Part shown: positions 9,421 through 22,439 of the stretch, piece after piece
How the letters are laid out: each line of letters begins with the position of its first letter
Numbering within the stretch: position 1 is the first letter of the stretch
From: Paramacrobiotus metropolitanus
Lineage: Eukaryota; Tardigrada; Eutardigrada; Parachela; Macrobiotidae
NCBI RefSeq assembly: GCF_019649055.1
Contig: NW_026570362.1
Location: forward strand, 1 to 64,000
DNA: 64,000 bases
Direction: 5' to 3'
Made by a program: the position numbers and the translations under genes
Notes under the pieces: generated by a model
The model's database searches: none
Told to the model about the DNA's origin: nothing
The model's input: only the letters and a program-made list of their open reading frames with translations

Positions 9421-12177
9421 CGAACTTTGCAGAAGGAGTGCCATGTGGATGACAAGTTGGCCAACATCTGCAAAATAATTATTGGGGATTCAAAGAATTT
9501 TACGATAACTCCTTACAGATTCAATCAGGGCTACCGCGAACGATTCTTTGAGAAAATAGCGAAAACATCGATGTTTTGGCGTAAGCGGCGGCGTTTTTGC
9601 AAGAAATCCGGACACTCTGCGAAAACATCGATGTTTTCGCATGAAATCCGGCATCTTAGCAAATCAACAATTTTCTCGAAGTTCTGGAATTGTGAAAATA
9701 ATGGCGCATAAGGAAAACATTTCTGCGTGTAAGCCGAATTGACAAACTGATACCATGCAGATCAGATTAATTTGTTATAAGCCAAATTGACAAATTCATA
9801 CGTTGCCTGCAGAAATGGCAGTTTGAATGTCAAGTTGGCGAACTTTGCAGAAGGAGTGTCATGTGGATGACAAATTGGCCAACATCTGCAAACTAATTAT
9901 TGGGGATTTAAAGAATTTTACGATAACTTCTCACAGATTCAGTCACTGCTACCGCAAACGATTCTTTGAGAAAATAGCGAAAACATCGATGTTTTGGCGT
10001 AAGCGGCGGTGTTTTTGCAAGAAGTCCGGACACTCTGCAAAAACGTCGATGCTTTCGCATGAAATCCGGCATCTTAGCAAATCAACAATTTTCTCGAACT
10101 ACCGGAATCGTGAAAATAATGGCGCATAAGGAAAACATTTCTGCTTGTGAGCCGAATTGACAAACTGATACGATGCAGATCAAACAAATTTGTTATATGC
10201 CATATTGACAAATTCATACGTTGCCTGCAGAACTGGCAGTTTGAATGTCAAGTTGGCGAACTTTGCAGAAGGAGTGTCATGTGGATGACAAATTGGCCAA
10301 CATCTGCAAAATAATTATTGGGGATTCAAAGAATTTTACGATAACTCCTTACAGATTCAGTCAGTGCTACCGCGAACGATTTTTTGAGAAAATAGCGAAA
10401 ACATCGATGTTTTGGCATAAGCGGCGGCGTTTTTGCAAGAAATCCGGACGCTCTGCGAAAACATCGATGTTTTGGCATGAAATCCGGCATCTTAGCAAAT
10501 CAACGTTTTTCTCGAAGTTGTGGAATCGTGAAAATAATGGCGCATAAGGAAAACATTTCTGCTTGTGAGCCGAATTGACAAACTGATACGTGCAGATCAA
10601 ACAAATTTGTTATATGCCAAATTGACAAATTTATACGTTGCCTGCAGAACTGGCAGTTTGAATGTCAAACTGGCGAACTTTGCAGAAGGTCTGTCATGTG
10701 GATGACAAATTGGCCAACATTTGCAAAAATAATTATTGGGGATTCAAAGAATTTTACGATAACTCCTTACAGATTCAGTCAGTGCTACCGCGAACGATTT
10801 TTTGAGAAAATAGCGAAAACATCGATGTTTTGGCGTAAGCGGCGGCGTTTTTGCAAGAAATCCGGACTTAAGCGACGCCATTTATTGCTACTGCGAATGA
10901 TTCTTCGAAAAAATAGGGAAAACATCGATGTTTTTGCATAAGCGGCGGCGTTTTTGCAATAAATCCGGACTCTCTGCGAAAACATTGATGTTTTTGTATT
11001 AGCGACGCCATTTATCGCAACTGCGTATGATTCTTTGAAAAAATAGCGAAAACATCGATGTTTTGGCATAAGCGGCAGCGTTTTTGCAAGAAATTCGGAC
11101 GCTCTGCGAAAACATCGATGTTTTGGCATAAGCGACGGAACCCTGACAATCTGCGGAATTCTGGAGTCCTGTGAAAATAATGGCGCATTTGGAAGACATT
11201 TCTGCTTGTATGCCGAATTGACAAACTAATACGATGCAGATCAAATAATTCAAATTGACAAAACTGGCTGCAGCCCCAAGAACTTGCAGAAGGAGGTGGA
11301 TGACAAATCAACATCTGCAAAATAAATACAGATTCAAATAGTTTTACAACCTTACAAGATTTAGCCACGATTCTTTGCACATCGACGCGATGTTTTGCAA
11401 AACACCCGACGAAACATGTCTGCTCAGCATGCGAAGAAACCGATAATCTGCGAAAACATCGACGTTTTCGCATGAAATCCGGCATCTTAGCAAATCAACG
11501 ATTTTCTTGAAGTTCTGGAATCGTGAAAATAATGGCGCATAAGGAAAACATTTCTGCTTGTGAGCCGAATTGACAAACTGATACGATGCAGATCAAACAA
11601 ATTTGTTATATGCCATATTGACAAATTCATACGTTGCCTGCAGAACTGGCAGTTTGAATGTCAAGTTGGCGAACTTTGCAGAAGGAGTGTCATGTGGATG
11701 ACAAATTGGCCAACATCTGCAAAATAATTATTGGGGATTCAGATGATTTTACGATAACTCCTCACAGATTCAGTCAGTGTTACTGCGTAGGATTCTTTGA
11801 AAAAGTAGCGAAAAAACCGATGTTTTGGCATAAGCGGCGGCGTTTTTGCAAGAAATCCGGACACTCTGCGAAAACATCGATGTTTTCGCATGAAATCCGG
11901 CATCGTAATAAATCAACGTTTTTCTCGAAGTTATGGAATCGTGAAAATAATGGCGCATTTGGAAAACATATCTGCTTGTATGCCGAATTGACTAACTGAT
12001 ACGATGGCTAACAGAATAATTTGTTATACGCCAAATTAACAAATTGATACGTAGGCTGCAAAACTGGCAGTTTAAATGTCAAGTTGACGAACTTTGCAGA
12101 AGGAGTGTCATGTGGATGACAAATTAGCCAACATCTGCAAAATAATTATTGGGGATTCAAATAATAATTTAACGAAC
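8908..12177. repeat. Segmental tandem duplication, copy 1 (3.27 kb)
   Basis: This block starts at gtgaaaaaccaaaatcgcat inside the hAT relic, runs through roughly seven satellite monomers and ends at aaataataatttaacgaac. The same order of features repeats directly at 12178, including the expanded subrepeat monomer and the aaaaaccgatgttttgg variant. One monomer in this copy (about 11240-11450) has many small deletions that copy 2 lacks. Confidence 0.85.
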
Positions 12178-12690
12178 GTGAAAAACCAAAATCGCATTGC
12201 AATTTTTCACACCGCACCGCACCGGTGTGCACCAGTGTAGCGCAAGTTATTAGCCGAAAGAGCAACTAATTACCGATTTTATTATTCATCAGTCTCAACA
12301 ACTTCTTGGCAGTGCTTACAGTAGGATACCTAGACTTAATACTCACCAGCGACTGCACCGTGCCAGACATTACTAAGTTTAACATTAACTACTGTAAAAC
12401 CTACATATCGAGAACTGATTTTTCTAAATTTTATTGATTAAAACAACTGACGAGCGTGGAAAATCAAGTCAAAATCTTTCTCCAGTGCTGTACATTTTTT
12501 CTTCCTTTGGCAGCCCGGTTGCTGCAGCAGCTGAGTATCCATTATCAAGCGAGCTTTTAGTACATGTGAGCTGCGAGTGAAAAACTTTTACATGCTACAG
12601 AATACAAATGTACGACAGTGGCAGCTCGTGCGCCCTGTGGGCGTGAACCAGCCTACAGCGTTATTTCACAGCGTTGCCTAAAGTTGGCGA
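12178..12690. mobile_element. hAT-like relic, duplicated truncated copy
   Basis: This matches 8908-9420 closely with single-base indels, and carries the CACCGCACCGCACC block and the degenerate transposase-like tail near 12470-12570. It lacks the left 110 bp of the first copy. It reached this position with the 3.27-kb duplication rather than by transposition, because both flanks are duplication junctions. Confidence 0.7.
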
Positions 12691-15492
12691 ACTTTGCAGA
12701 AGGAGTGTCATGTGGATGACAAATTGGCCAACATCTGCAAAATAATTATTGGGGATTCAAAGAATTTTACGATAACTTCTTACAGATTCAATCAGTGCTA
12801 CCGCGAACGATTCTTTGAGAAAATAGCGAAAACATCGATGTTTTGGCGTAAGCGGCGGCGTTTTTGCAAGAAATCCGGACACTCTGCGAAAACATCGATG
12901 TTTTCGCATGAAATCCGGCATCTTAGCAAATCAACAATTTTCTCGAAGTTCTGGAATTGTGAAAATAATGGCGCATAAGGAAAACATTTCTGCGTGTAAG
13001 CCGAATTGACAAACTGATACCATGCAGATCAGATTAATTTGTTATAAGCCAAATTGACAAATTCATACGTTGCCTGCAGACATGGCAGTTAGAATGTCAA
13101 GTTGCGAACTTTGCAGAAGGAGTGTCATGTGGATGACAAATTGGCCAACATCTGCAAAATAATTATTGGGGATTCAAAGAATTTTACGATAACTTCTTAC
13201 AGATTCAGTCAGTGCTACCGCGAACGATTTTTTGAGAAAATAGCGAAAACATCGATGTTTTGGCGTAAGCGGCGGTGTTTTTGCAAGAAGTCCGGACACT
13301 CTGCAAAAACGTCGATGCTTTCGCATGAAATCCGGCATCTTAGCAAATCAACAATTTTTCTCGAACTACCGTGAAAATAATGGCGCATAAGGAAAACATT
13401 TCTGCTTGTGAGCCGAATTGACAAACTGATACGATGCAGATCAAACAAATTTGTTATATGCCATATTGACAAATTCATACGTTGCCTGCAGAACTGGCAG
13501 TTTGAATGTCAAGTTGGCGAACTTTGCAGAAGGAGTGTCATGTGGATGACAAATTGGCCAACATCTGCAAAATAATTATTGGGGATTCAAAGAATTTTAC
13601 GATAACTCCTTACAGATTCAGTCAGTGCTACCGCGAACTTGAGAAAATAGCGAAAACATCGATGTTTTGGCATATGCGGCGTTTTGCAAGAAATCCGGAC
13701 GCTCTGCGAAAACATCGATGTTTCGCATGAAATCCGGCATCTTAGCAAATCAACGTTTTTCTCGAAGTTGTGGAATCGTGAAAATAATGGCGCATAAGGA
13801 AAACATTTCTGCTTGTGAGCCGAATTGACAAACTGATACGTGCAGATCAAACAAATTTGTTATATGCCAAATTGACAAATTTATACGTTGCCTGCAGAAC
13901 TGGCAGTTTGAATGTCAAACTGGCGAACTTTGCAGAAGGTGTCATGTGGATGACAAATTGGCCAACATTTGCAAAATAATTATTGGGGATTCAAAGAATT
14001 TTACGATAACTCCTTACAGATTCAGTCAGTGCTACCGCGAACGATTTTTTGAGAAAATAGCGAAAACATCGATGTTTTGGCGTAAGCGGCGGCGTTTTTG
14101 CAAGAAATCCGGACTTAAGCGACGCCATTTATTGCTACTGCGAATGATTCTTCGAAAAAATAGGGAAAACATCGATGTTTTTGCATAAGCGGCGGCGTTT
14201 TTGCAATAAATCCGGACTCTCTGCGAAAACATTGATGTTTTTGTATTAGCGACGCCATTTATCGCAACTGCGTATGATTCTTTGAAAAAATAGCGAAAAC
14301 ATCGATGTTTTGGCATAAGCGGCAGCGTTTTTGCAAGAAATTCGGACGCTCTGCGAAAACATCGATGTTTTGGCATAAGCGACGGAACCTGACAATCTGC
14401 GAATTCTGAGTCCTGTGAAAATAATGGCGCATTTGGAAGACATTTCTGCTTGTATGCCGAATTGACAAACTAATACGATGCAGATCAAATAAATTTGTTA
14501 TATGCCAAATTGACAAATTCATACGTTGCCTGCAGAACTGGCAGTTTGAGTGTCAAGTTGGCGAACTTTGCAGAAGGAGTGTCATGTGGATGACAAATAG
14601 GCCAACATCTGCAAAATAAATATTGGGGATTCAAATAGTTTTACGGTAACCCCTTACAGATTTAGTGCTACTGGGTAGGATTCTTTGAGAAAACAGCGAA
14701 AACATCGATGTTTTGGCATAAGCGGCGGCGTTTCTGCACGAATTCCGGACAATCTGCGAAAACATCGATGTTTTGGCATAAGCGACGGAATCCTGACAAT
14801 CTGCGAAAACATCGACGTTTTCGCATGAAATCCGGCATCTTAGCAAATCAACGATTTTCTTGAAGTTCTGGAATCGTGAAAATAATGGCGCATAAGGAAA
14901 ACATTTCTGCTTGTGAGCCGAATTGACAAACTGATACGATGCAGATCAAACAAATTTGTTATATGCCATATTGACAAATTCATACGTTGCCTGCAGAACT
15001 GGCAGTTTGAATGTCAAGTTGGCGAACTTTGCAGAAGGAGTGTCATGTGGATGACAAATTGGCCAACATCTGCAAAATAATTATTGGGGATTCAGATGAT
15101 TTTACGATTCTTTGAAAAAGTAGCGAAAAAACCGATGTTTTGGCATAAGCGGCGGCGTTTTTGCAAGAAATCCGGACACTCTGCGAAAACATCGATGTTT
15201 TCGCATGAAATCCGGCATCGTAATAAATCAACGTTTTTCTCGAAGTTATGGAATCGTGAAAATAATGGCGCATTTGGAAAACATATCTGCTTGTATGCCG
15301 AATTGACTAACTGATACGATGCATAACAGAATAATTTGTTATACGCCAAATTAACAAATTGATACGTAGGCTGCAAAACTGGCAGTTTAAATGTCAAGTT
15401 GACGAACTTTGCAGAAGGAGTGTCATGTGGATGACAAATTAGCCAACATCTGCAAAATAATTATTGGGGATTCAAATAATAATTTAACGAAC
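12178..15492. repeat. Segmental tandem duplication, copy 2 (3.3 kb)
   Basis: A direct repeat of 8908-12177 with an offset of 3,270 bp. It begins abruptly after taacgaac with the truncated hAT relic and ends at the equivalent taacgaac near 15492, where normal monomer sequence (tcctcacagattcag) continues. The junction shows that the duplicated block started inside the hAT relic, consistent with unequal exchange or replication slippage. Small indels separate the copies. Confidence 0.85.
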
Positions 15493-17939
15493 TCCTCACA
15501 GATTCAGTCAGTGTTACTGCGCAGAATTCTTTGAAAAAATAGCGAAAACATCGATGTTTTGACATAAGCGGCAGCGTTTTTGCAAGAAATCCGGACGCTC
15601 TGCGAAAACATCGATGTTTTTATAAGACAATCCTGACAATCTGCGAAAACATCGATCTTTTCGCATGAAATCCGGCATCTTAGCAAATCAACGATTTTCT
15701 CGAAGTTCTGGAATCGTGAAAATAATGGCGCATAAGGAAAACATTTCTGCTTGTGAGCCGAATTGACAAACTGATACGATGCAGATCAAACAAATTTGTT
15801 ATATGCCGAAATGACAAATTCATACATTGCCTGCAGACATGGCAGTTAGAATGTCAAGTTGCGAACTTTGCAGAAGGAGTGTCATGTGGATGACAAATTG
15901 GCCAACATCTGCAAAATAATTATTGGGGATTCAAAGAATTTTACGATAACTTCTTACAGATTCAGTCAGTGCTACCGCGAACGATTTTTTGAGAAAATAG
16001 CGAAAACATCGATGTTTTGGCGTAAGCGGCGGCGTTTTTGCAAGAAATCCGGACGCTCTGCGAAAACATCGATGTTTTGGCATAAGCGACGGAACCCTGA
16101 CAATCTGCGGAATTCTGGAGTCCTGTGAAAATAATGGCGCATTTGGAAGACATTTCTGCTTGTATGCCGAATTGACAAACTAATACGATGCAGATCAAAT
16201 AAATTTGTTATATGCCAAATTGACAAATTCATACGTTGCCTGCAGAACTGGCAGTTTGAATGTCAAGTTGGCGAACTTTGCAGAAGGAGTGTCATGTGGA
16301 TGACAAATAGGCCAACATCTGCAAAATAAATATTGGGGATTCAAATAGTTTTACGGTAACCCCTTACAGATTTAGTGCTATTGGGTAGGATTCTTTGAGA
16401 AAACAGCGAAAACATCGATGTTTTGGCATAAGCGGCGGCGTTTTTGCACGAATTCCGGACACTCTGCGGAAACATCGATGTTTTCGCATGAAATCTGGCA
16501 TCTTAGCAAATCAACGTTTTTCTCGAAGTTGTGGAATCGTGAAAATAATGGCGCATAAGGAAAACATTTCTGCTTGTGAGCCGAATTGACAAACTGATAC
16601 GTGCAGATCAAACAAATTTGTTATATGCCAAATTGACAAATTTATACGTTGCCTGCAGAACTGGCAGTTTGAATGTCAAACTGGCGAACTTTGCAGAAGG
16701 TCTGTCATGTGGATGACAAATTGGCCAACATTTGCAAAATAATTATTGGGGATTCAAAGAATTTTACGATAACTCCTTACAGATTCAGTCAGTGCTACCG
16801 CGAACGATTTTTTGAGAAAATAGCGAAAACATCGATGTTTTGGCGTAAGCGGCGGCGTTTTTGCAAGAAATCCGGACTTAAGCGACGCCATTTATTGCTA
16901 CTGCGAATGATTCTTCGAAAAAATAGGGAAAACATCGATGTTTTTGCATAAGCGGCGGCGTTTTTGCAATAAATCCGGACTCTCTGCGAAAACATTGATG
17001 TTTTTGTATTAGCGACGCCATTTATCGCAATTGCGTATGATTCTTTGAAAAAATAGCGAAAACATCGATGTTTTGGCATAAGCGACGGCGTTTGTATGCC
17101 GAATTGACAAACTTATACGATGCAGATCAAATAAATTTGTTATATGCCAAATTGACAAATTCATACGTTGCCTGCAGAACTGGCAGTTTGAATGTCAAGT
17201 TGGCGAACTTTGCAGAAGGAGTGTCATGTGGATGACAAATTGGCCAACATCTGTAAAATAATTATTGGGGAATCAAATGATTTTACGATAACTCCTCACA
17301 GTTCAGTCAGTGTTACTGCGTAGGATTCTTTGAGAAAATAGCGAAAACATCGATGTTTTGGCATAAGCGGCGGCGTTTTTGCACTAATTCCGGACAATCT
17401 GCGAAAACATCGATGTTTTGGCATATGCGACGCCATTTGTATGCCGAATTGACAAACTTATACTATGCAGTTCAAATTAATTTGTTATATGCCAAATTGA
17501 GAAATGGAAACGTTGCCTGCAAAACTGGCAGTTTGAATGTCAAGTTGGCGAACTTTGCAGAAGGAGTGTCATGTGGATGACAAATTGGCCAACATCTGTA
17601 AAATAATTATTGGGGAATCAAATAATTTTACGATAACTCCTCACAGTTCAGTCAGTGTTACTGCGTAGGATTCTTTGAAAAAGTAGCGAAAACACCGATG
17701 TTTTGGCATAAGCGGCGACGTTTTTGCAAGAAATCCGGACGCTCTGCGAAAACATCGATGTTTTCGCATGAAATCCGGCATCTTAGCAAATCAACGATTT
17801 TCTCGAAGTTCTGGAATCGTGAAAATAATGGCGCATAAGGAAAACATTTCTGCTTGTGAGCCGAATTGACAAACTGATACGATGCAGATCAAACAAATTT
17901 GTTATATGCCAAATTGACAAATTCATACGTTGCCTGCAG

Positions 17940-20520
17940 AACTGGCAGTTTGAATGTCAAGTTGGCGAATTTTGCAGAAGGAGTGTGATGTGGATGACAA
18001 ATTAGCCAACATCTGCAAAATAATTATTGGGATTCAAATAATTTAACGAACTCCTCACAGATTCAGTCAGTGTTACTGCGCAGAATTCTTTGAAAAAATA
18101 GCGAAAACATCGATGTTTTGGCATAAGCGGCGGCGTTTTTGCAAGAAATCCGGACGCTCTGCGAAAACATCGATGTTTTGGCATAAGCGACGGAATCCTG
18201 ACAATCTGCGAAAACATCGATCTTTTCGCATGAAATCCGGCATCTTAGCAAATCAACGATTTTCTCGAAGTTCTGGAATCGTGAAAATAATGGCGCATAA
18301 GGAAAACATTTCTGCTTGTGAGCCGAATTGACAAACTGATACGATGCAGATCAAACAAATTTGTTATATGCCAAATTGACAAATTCATACGTTGCCTGCA
18401 GAACTGGCAGTTTGAATGTCAAGTTGGCGAACTTTGCAGAAGGAGTGTCATGTGGATGACAAATTGGCCAACATCTGCAAAATAATTATTGGGGATTCAG
18501 GTGATTTTACGATAACTCCTCACAGATTCAGTCAGTGTTACTGCGTAGGATTCTTTGAAAAAGTAGCGAAAACACCGATGTTTTGGCATAAGCGGCGACG
18601 TTTTTGCAAGAAATCCGGACGCTCTGCGAAAACATCGATGTTTTCGCATGAAATCCGGCATCTTAGCAAATCAACGATTTTCTCGAAGTTCTGGAATCGT
18701 GAAAATAATGGCGCATAAGGAAAACATTTCTGCTTGTGAGCCGAATTGACAAACTGATACGATGCAGATCAAACAAATTTGTTATATGCCAAATTGACAA
18801 ATTCATACGTTGCCTGCAGAACTGGCAGTTTGAATGTCAAGTTGGCGAACTTTGCAGAAGGAGTGTCATGTGGATGACAAATTGGCCAACATCTGCAAAA
18901 TAATTATTGGGGATTCAAAGAATTTTACGATAACTCCTTACAGATTCAGTCAGTGCTACTGCGCAGGATTCTTTGAAAAAATAGCGAAAACATCGATGTT
19001 TTGGCATAAGCGGCGGCGTTTTTGCAAGAAATCCGGACGCTCTGCGAAAACATCGATGTTTTGGCATAAGCGACGGAATCCTGACAATCTGCGAAAACAT
19101 CAATGTTTTCGCATGAAATCCGGCATCTTAGCAAATCAACGATTTTCTTGAAGTTCTGGAATCGTGAAAATAATGGCGCATAAGGAAAACATTTCTGCTT
19201 GTGAGCCGAATTGACAAACTGATACGTTGCCTGCAGAACTGGCAGTTTGAATGTCAAGTTGGCGAATTTTGCAGAAGGAGTGTGATGTGGATGACAAATT
19301 AGCCAACATCTGCAAAATAATTATTGGGGATTCAAATAATAATTTAACGAACTCCTCACAGATTCAGTCAGTGTTACTGCGCAGAATTCTTTGAAAAAAA
19401 AATAGCGAAAACATCGATGTTTTGGCATAAGCGGCGGCGTTTTTGCAAGAAATCCGGACGCTCTGCGAAAACATCGATGTTTTGGCATAAGCGACGGAAT
19501 CCTGACAATCTGCGAAAACATCGATCTTTTCGCATGAAATCCGGCATCTTAGCAAATCAACGATTTTCTCGAAGTTCTGGAATCGTGAAAATAATGGCGC
19601 ATAAGGAAAACATTTCTGCTTGTGAGCCGAATTGACAAACTGATACGATGCAGATCAAACAAATTTGTTATATGCCAAATTGACAAATTCATACGTTGCC
19701 TGCAGAACTGGCAGTTTGAATGTCAAGTTGGCGAACTTTGCAGAAGGAGTGTCATGTGGATGACAAATTGGCCAACATCTGCAAAATAATTATTGGGGAT
19801 TCAGGTGATTTTACGATAACTCCTCACAGATTCAGTCAGTGTTACTGCGTAGGATTCTTTGAAAAAGTAGCGAAAACACCGATGTTTTGGCATAAGCGGC
19901 GACGTTTTTGCAAGAAATCCGGACGCTCTGCGAAAACATCGATGTTTTCGCATGAAATCCGGCATCTTAGCAAATCAACGATTTTCTCGAAGTTCTGGAA
20001 TCGTGAAAATAATGGCGCATAAGGAAAACATTTCTGCTTGTGAGCCGAATTGACAAACTGATACGATGCAGATCAAACAAATTTGTTATATGCCAAATTG
20101 ACAAATTCATACGTTGCCTGCAGAACTGGCAGTTTGAATGTCAAGTTGGCGAACTTTGCAGAAGGAGTGTCATGTGGATGACAAATTGGCCAACATCTGC
20201 AAAATAATTATTGGGGATTCAAAGAATTTTACGATAACTCCTTACAGATTCAGTCAGTGCTACTGCGCAGGATTCTTTGAAGAAATAGCGAAAACATCGA
20301 TGTTTTGGCATAAGCGGCGGCGTTTTTGCAAGAAATCCGGACGCTCTGCGAAAACATCGATGTTTTGGCATAAGCGACGGAATCCTGACAATCTGCGAAA
20401 ACATCAATGTTTTCGCATGAAATCCGGCATCTTAGCAAATCAACGATTTTCTTGAAGTTCTGGAATCGTGAAAATAATGGCGCATATGGAAAACATTTCT
20501 GCTTGTAAGCCGAATTGACA
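17940..20520. repeat. Higher-order repeat pair, about 1.30 kb
   Basis: Three consecutive monomers with diagnostic variants recur with an offset of 1,297 bp: gaattttgcagaaggagtgt followed by gatgtgg, then the gattcaggtgattttacg monomer, then the catcaatgttttcgcatg monomer. The marker gagtgtgatg lies at 17981 and again at 19278. This shows recent duplication of a multi-monomer block inside the array. Confidence 0.8.
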
Positions 20521-22439
20521 AACTGATACGATGCAGATCAAATTAATTTGTTATATGCCAAATTGACAAATTCATACGTTGCCTGCAGAACTGGCAGTTT
20601 GAATGTCAAGTTGAACTTTGCAGAAGGTGTCATGTGGATGACAAATTGGCCAACATCTGCAAAATAATTATTGGGGATTCTAATAATATTACGATAACTC
20701 CTTACAGATTCAGTCAGTGCTACCGCGAACGATTTTTTGAGAAAATAGCGAAAACATCGATGTTTTGGCATAAGCGGCGGCGTTTTGCAAGAAATCCGGA
20801 CGCTCTGCGAAAACATCGATGTTTGGCATAAGCGACGGAATCCTGACAATCTGCGAAAACATCGATGTTTTCGCATGAAATCCGGCATCTTAGCAAATCA
20901 ACGATTTTTTGAAGTTCTGGAATCGTGATAATAATGGCGTATAGAAGAAAACATTTCTGCTTGTGAGCCGAATTGACAAACTGATACGATGCAGATCAAA
21001 CAAATTTGTTATATGCCAAATTGACAAATTCATACGTTGCCTGCAGAACTGGCAGTTTGAATGTCAAGTTGGCGAACTTTTGCAGAAGAGTGTCATGTGG
21101 ATGACAAATTGGCCAACATCTGCAAAATAATTATTGGGGATTCAAAGAATTTTACGATAACTCCTTACAGATTCAGTCAGTGCTACTGCGCAGGATTCTT
21201 TGAAAAAATAGCGAAAACATCGATGTTTTGGCATAAGCGGCGGCGTTTTTGCAAGAAATCCGGACGCTCTGCGAAAACATCGATGTTTTGGCATAAGCGA
21301 CGGAATCCTGACAATCTGCGAAAACATCAATGTTTTCGCATGAAATCCGGCATCTTAGCAAATCAACGATTTTCTTGAAGTTCTGGAATCGTGAAAATAA
21401 TGGCGCATAAGGAAAACATTTCTGCTTGTGAGCCGAATTGACAAACTGGTACGATGCAGATCAAACAAATTTGTTATATGCCAAATTGACAAATTCATAC
21501 GTTGCCTGCAGAACTGGCAGTTTGAATGTCAAGTTGGCGAACTTTGCAGAAGGTGTGTCATGTGGATGACAAATTGGCCAACATCTGCAAAATAATTATT
21601 GGGGACTCTAATAATGTTACGATAACTCCTTACAGATTCAGTCAGTGCTACCGCGAACGATTTTTTGAGAAAATAGCGAAAACATCGATGTTTTGGCATA
21701 AGCGGCGGCGTTTTTGCAAGAAATCCGGACGCTCTGCGAAAACATCGATGTTTTGGCATAAGCGACGGAATCCTGACAATCTGCGAAAACATCGATGTTT
21801 TCGCATGAAATCCGGCATCTTAGCAAATCAACGATTTTTTTGAAGTTCTGGAATCGTGATAATAATGGCGTATAAGGAAAACATTTCTGCTTGTGAGCCG
21901 AATTGACAAACTGATACGATGCAGATCAAACAAATTTGTTATATGCCAAATTGACAAATTCATACGTTGCCTGCAGAACTGGCAGTTTGAATGTCAAGTT
22001 GGCGAACTTTGCAGAAGGAGTGTCATGTGGATGACAAATTGGCCAACATCTGCAAAATAATTATTGGGGATTCAAAGAATTTTACGATAACTCCTTACAG
22101 ATTCAGTCAGTACTGCGCAGGATTCTTTGAAGAAAATAGCGAAAACATCGATGTTTTGGCATAAGCGGCGGCGTTTTTGCAAGAAATCCGGACGCTCTGC
22201 GAAAACATCGATGTTTTGGCATAAGCGACAGAATCCTGACAATCTGCGAAAACATCGATGTTTTCGCGAAATCCAACATCTTAGCAAATCAACGATTTTC
22301 TTGAAGTTCTGGAATCGTGAAAATAATGGCGCATTTGGAAGACATTTCTGCCTGTATGCCGAATTGACAAACTAATACGATGCAGATCAAAATAATTTGT
22401 TATAAGCCAAATTGAAAAATTGATACGTTGCCTACCACT

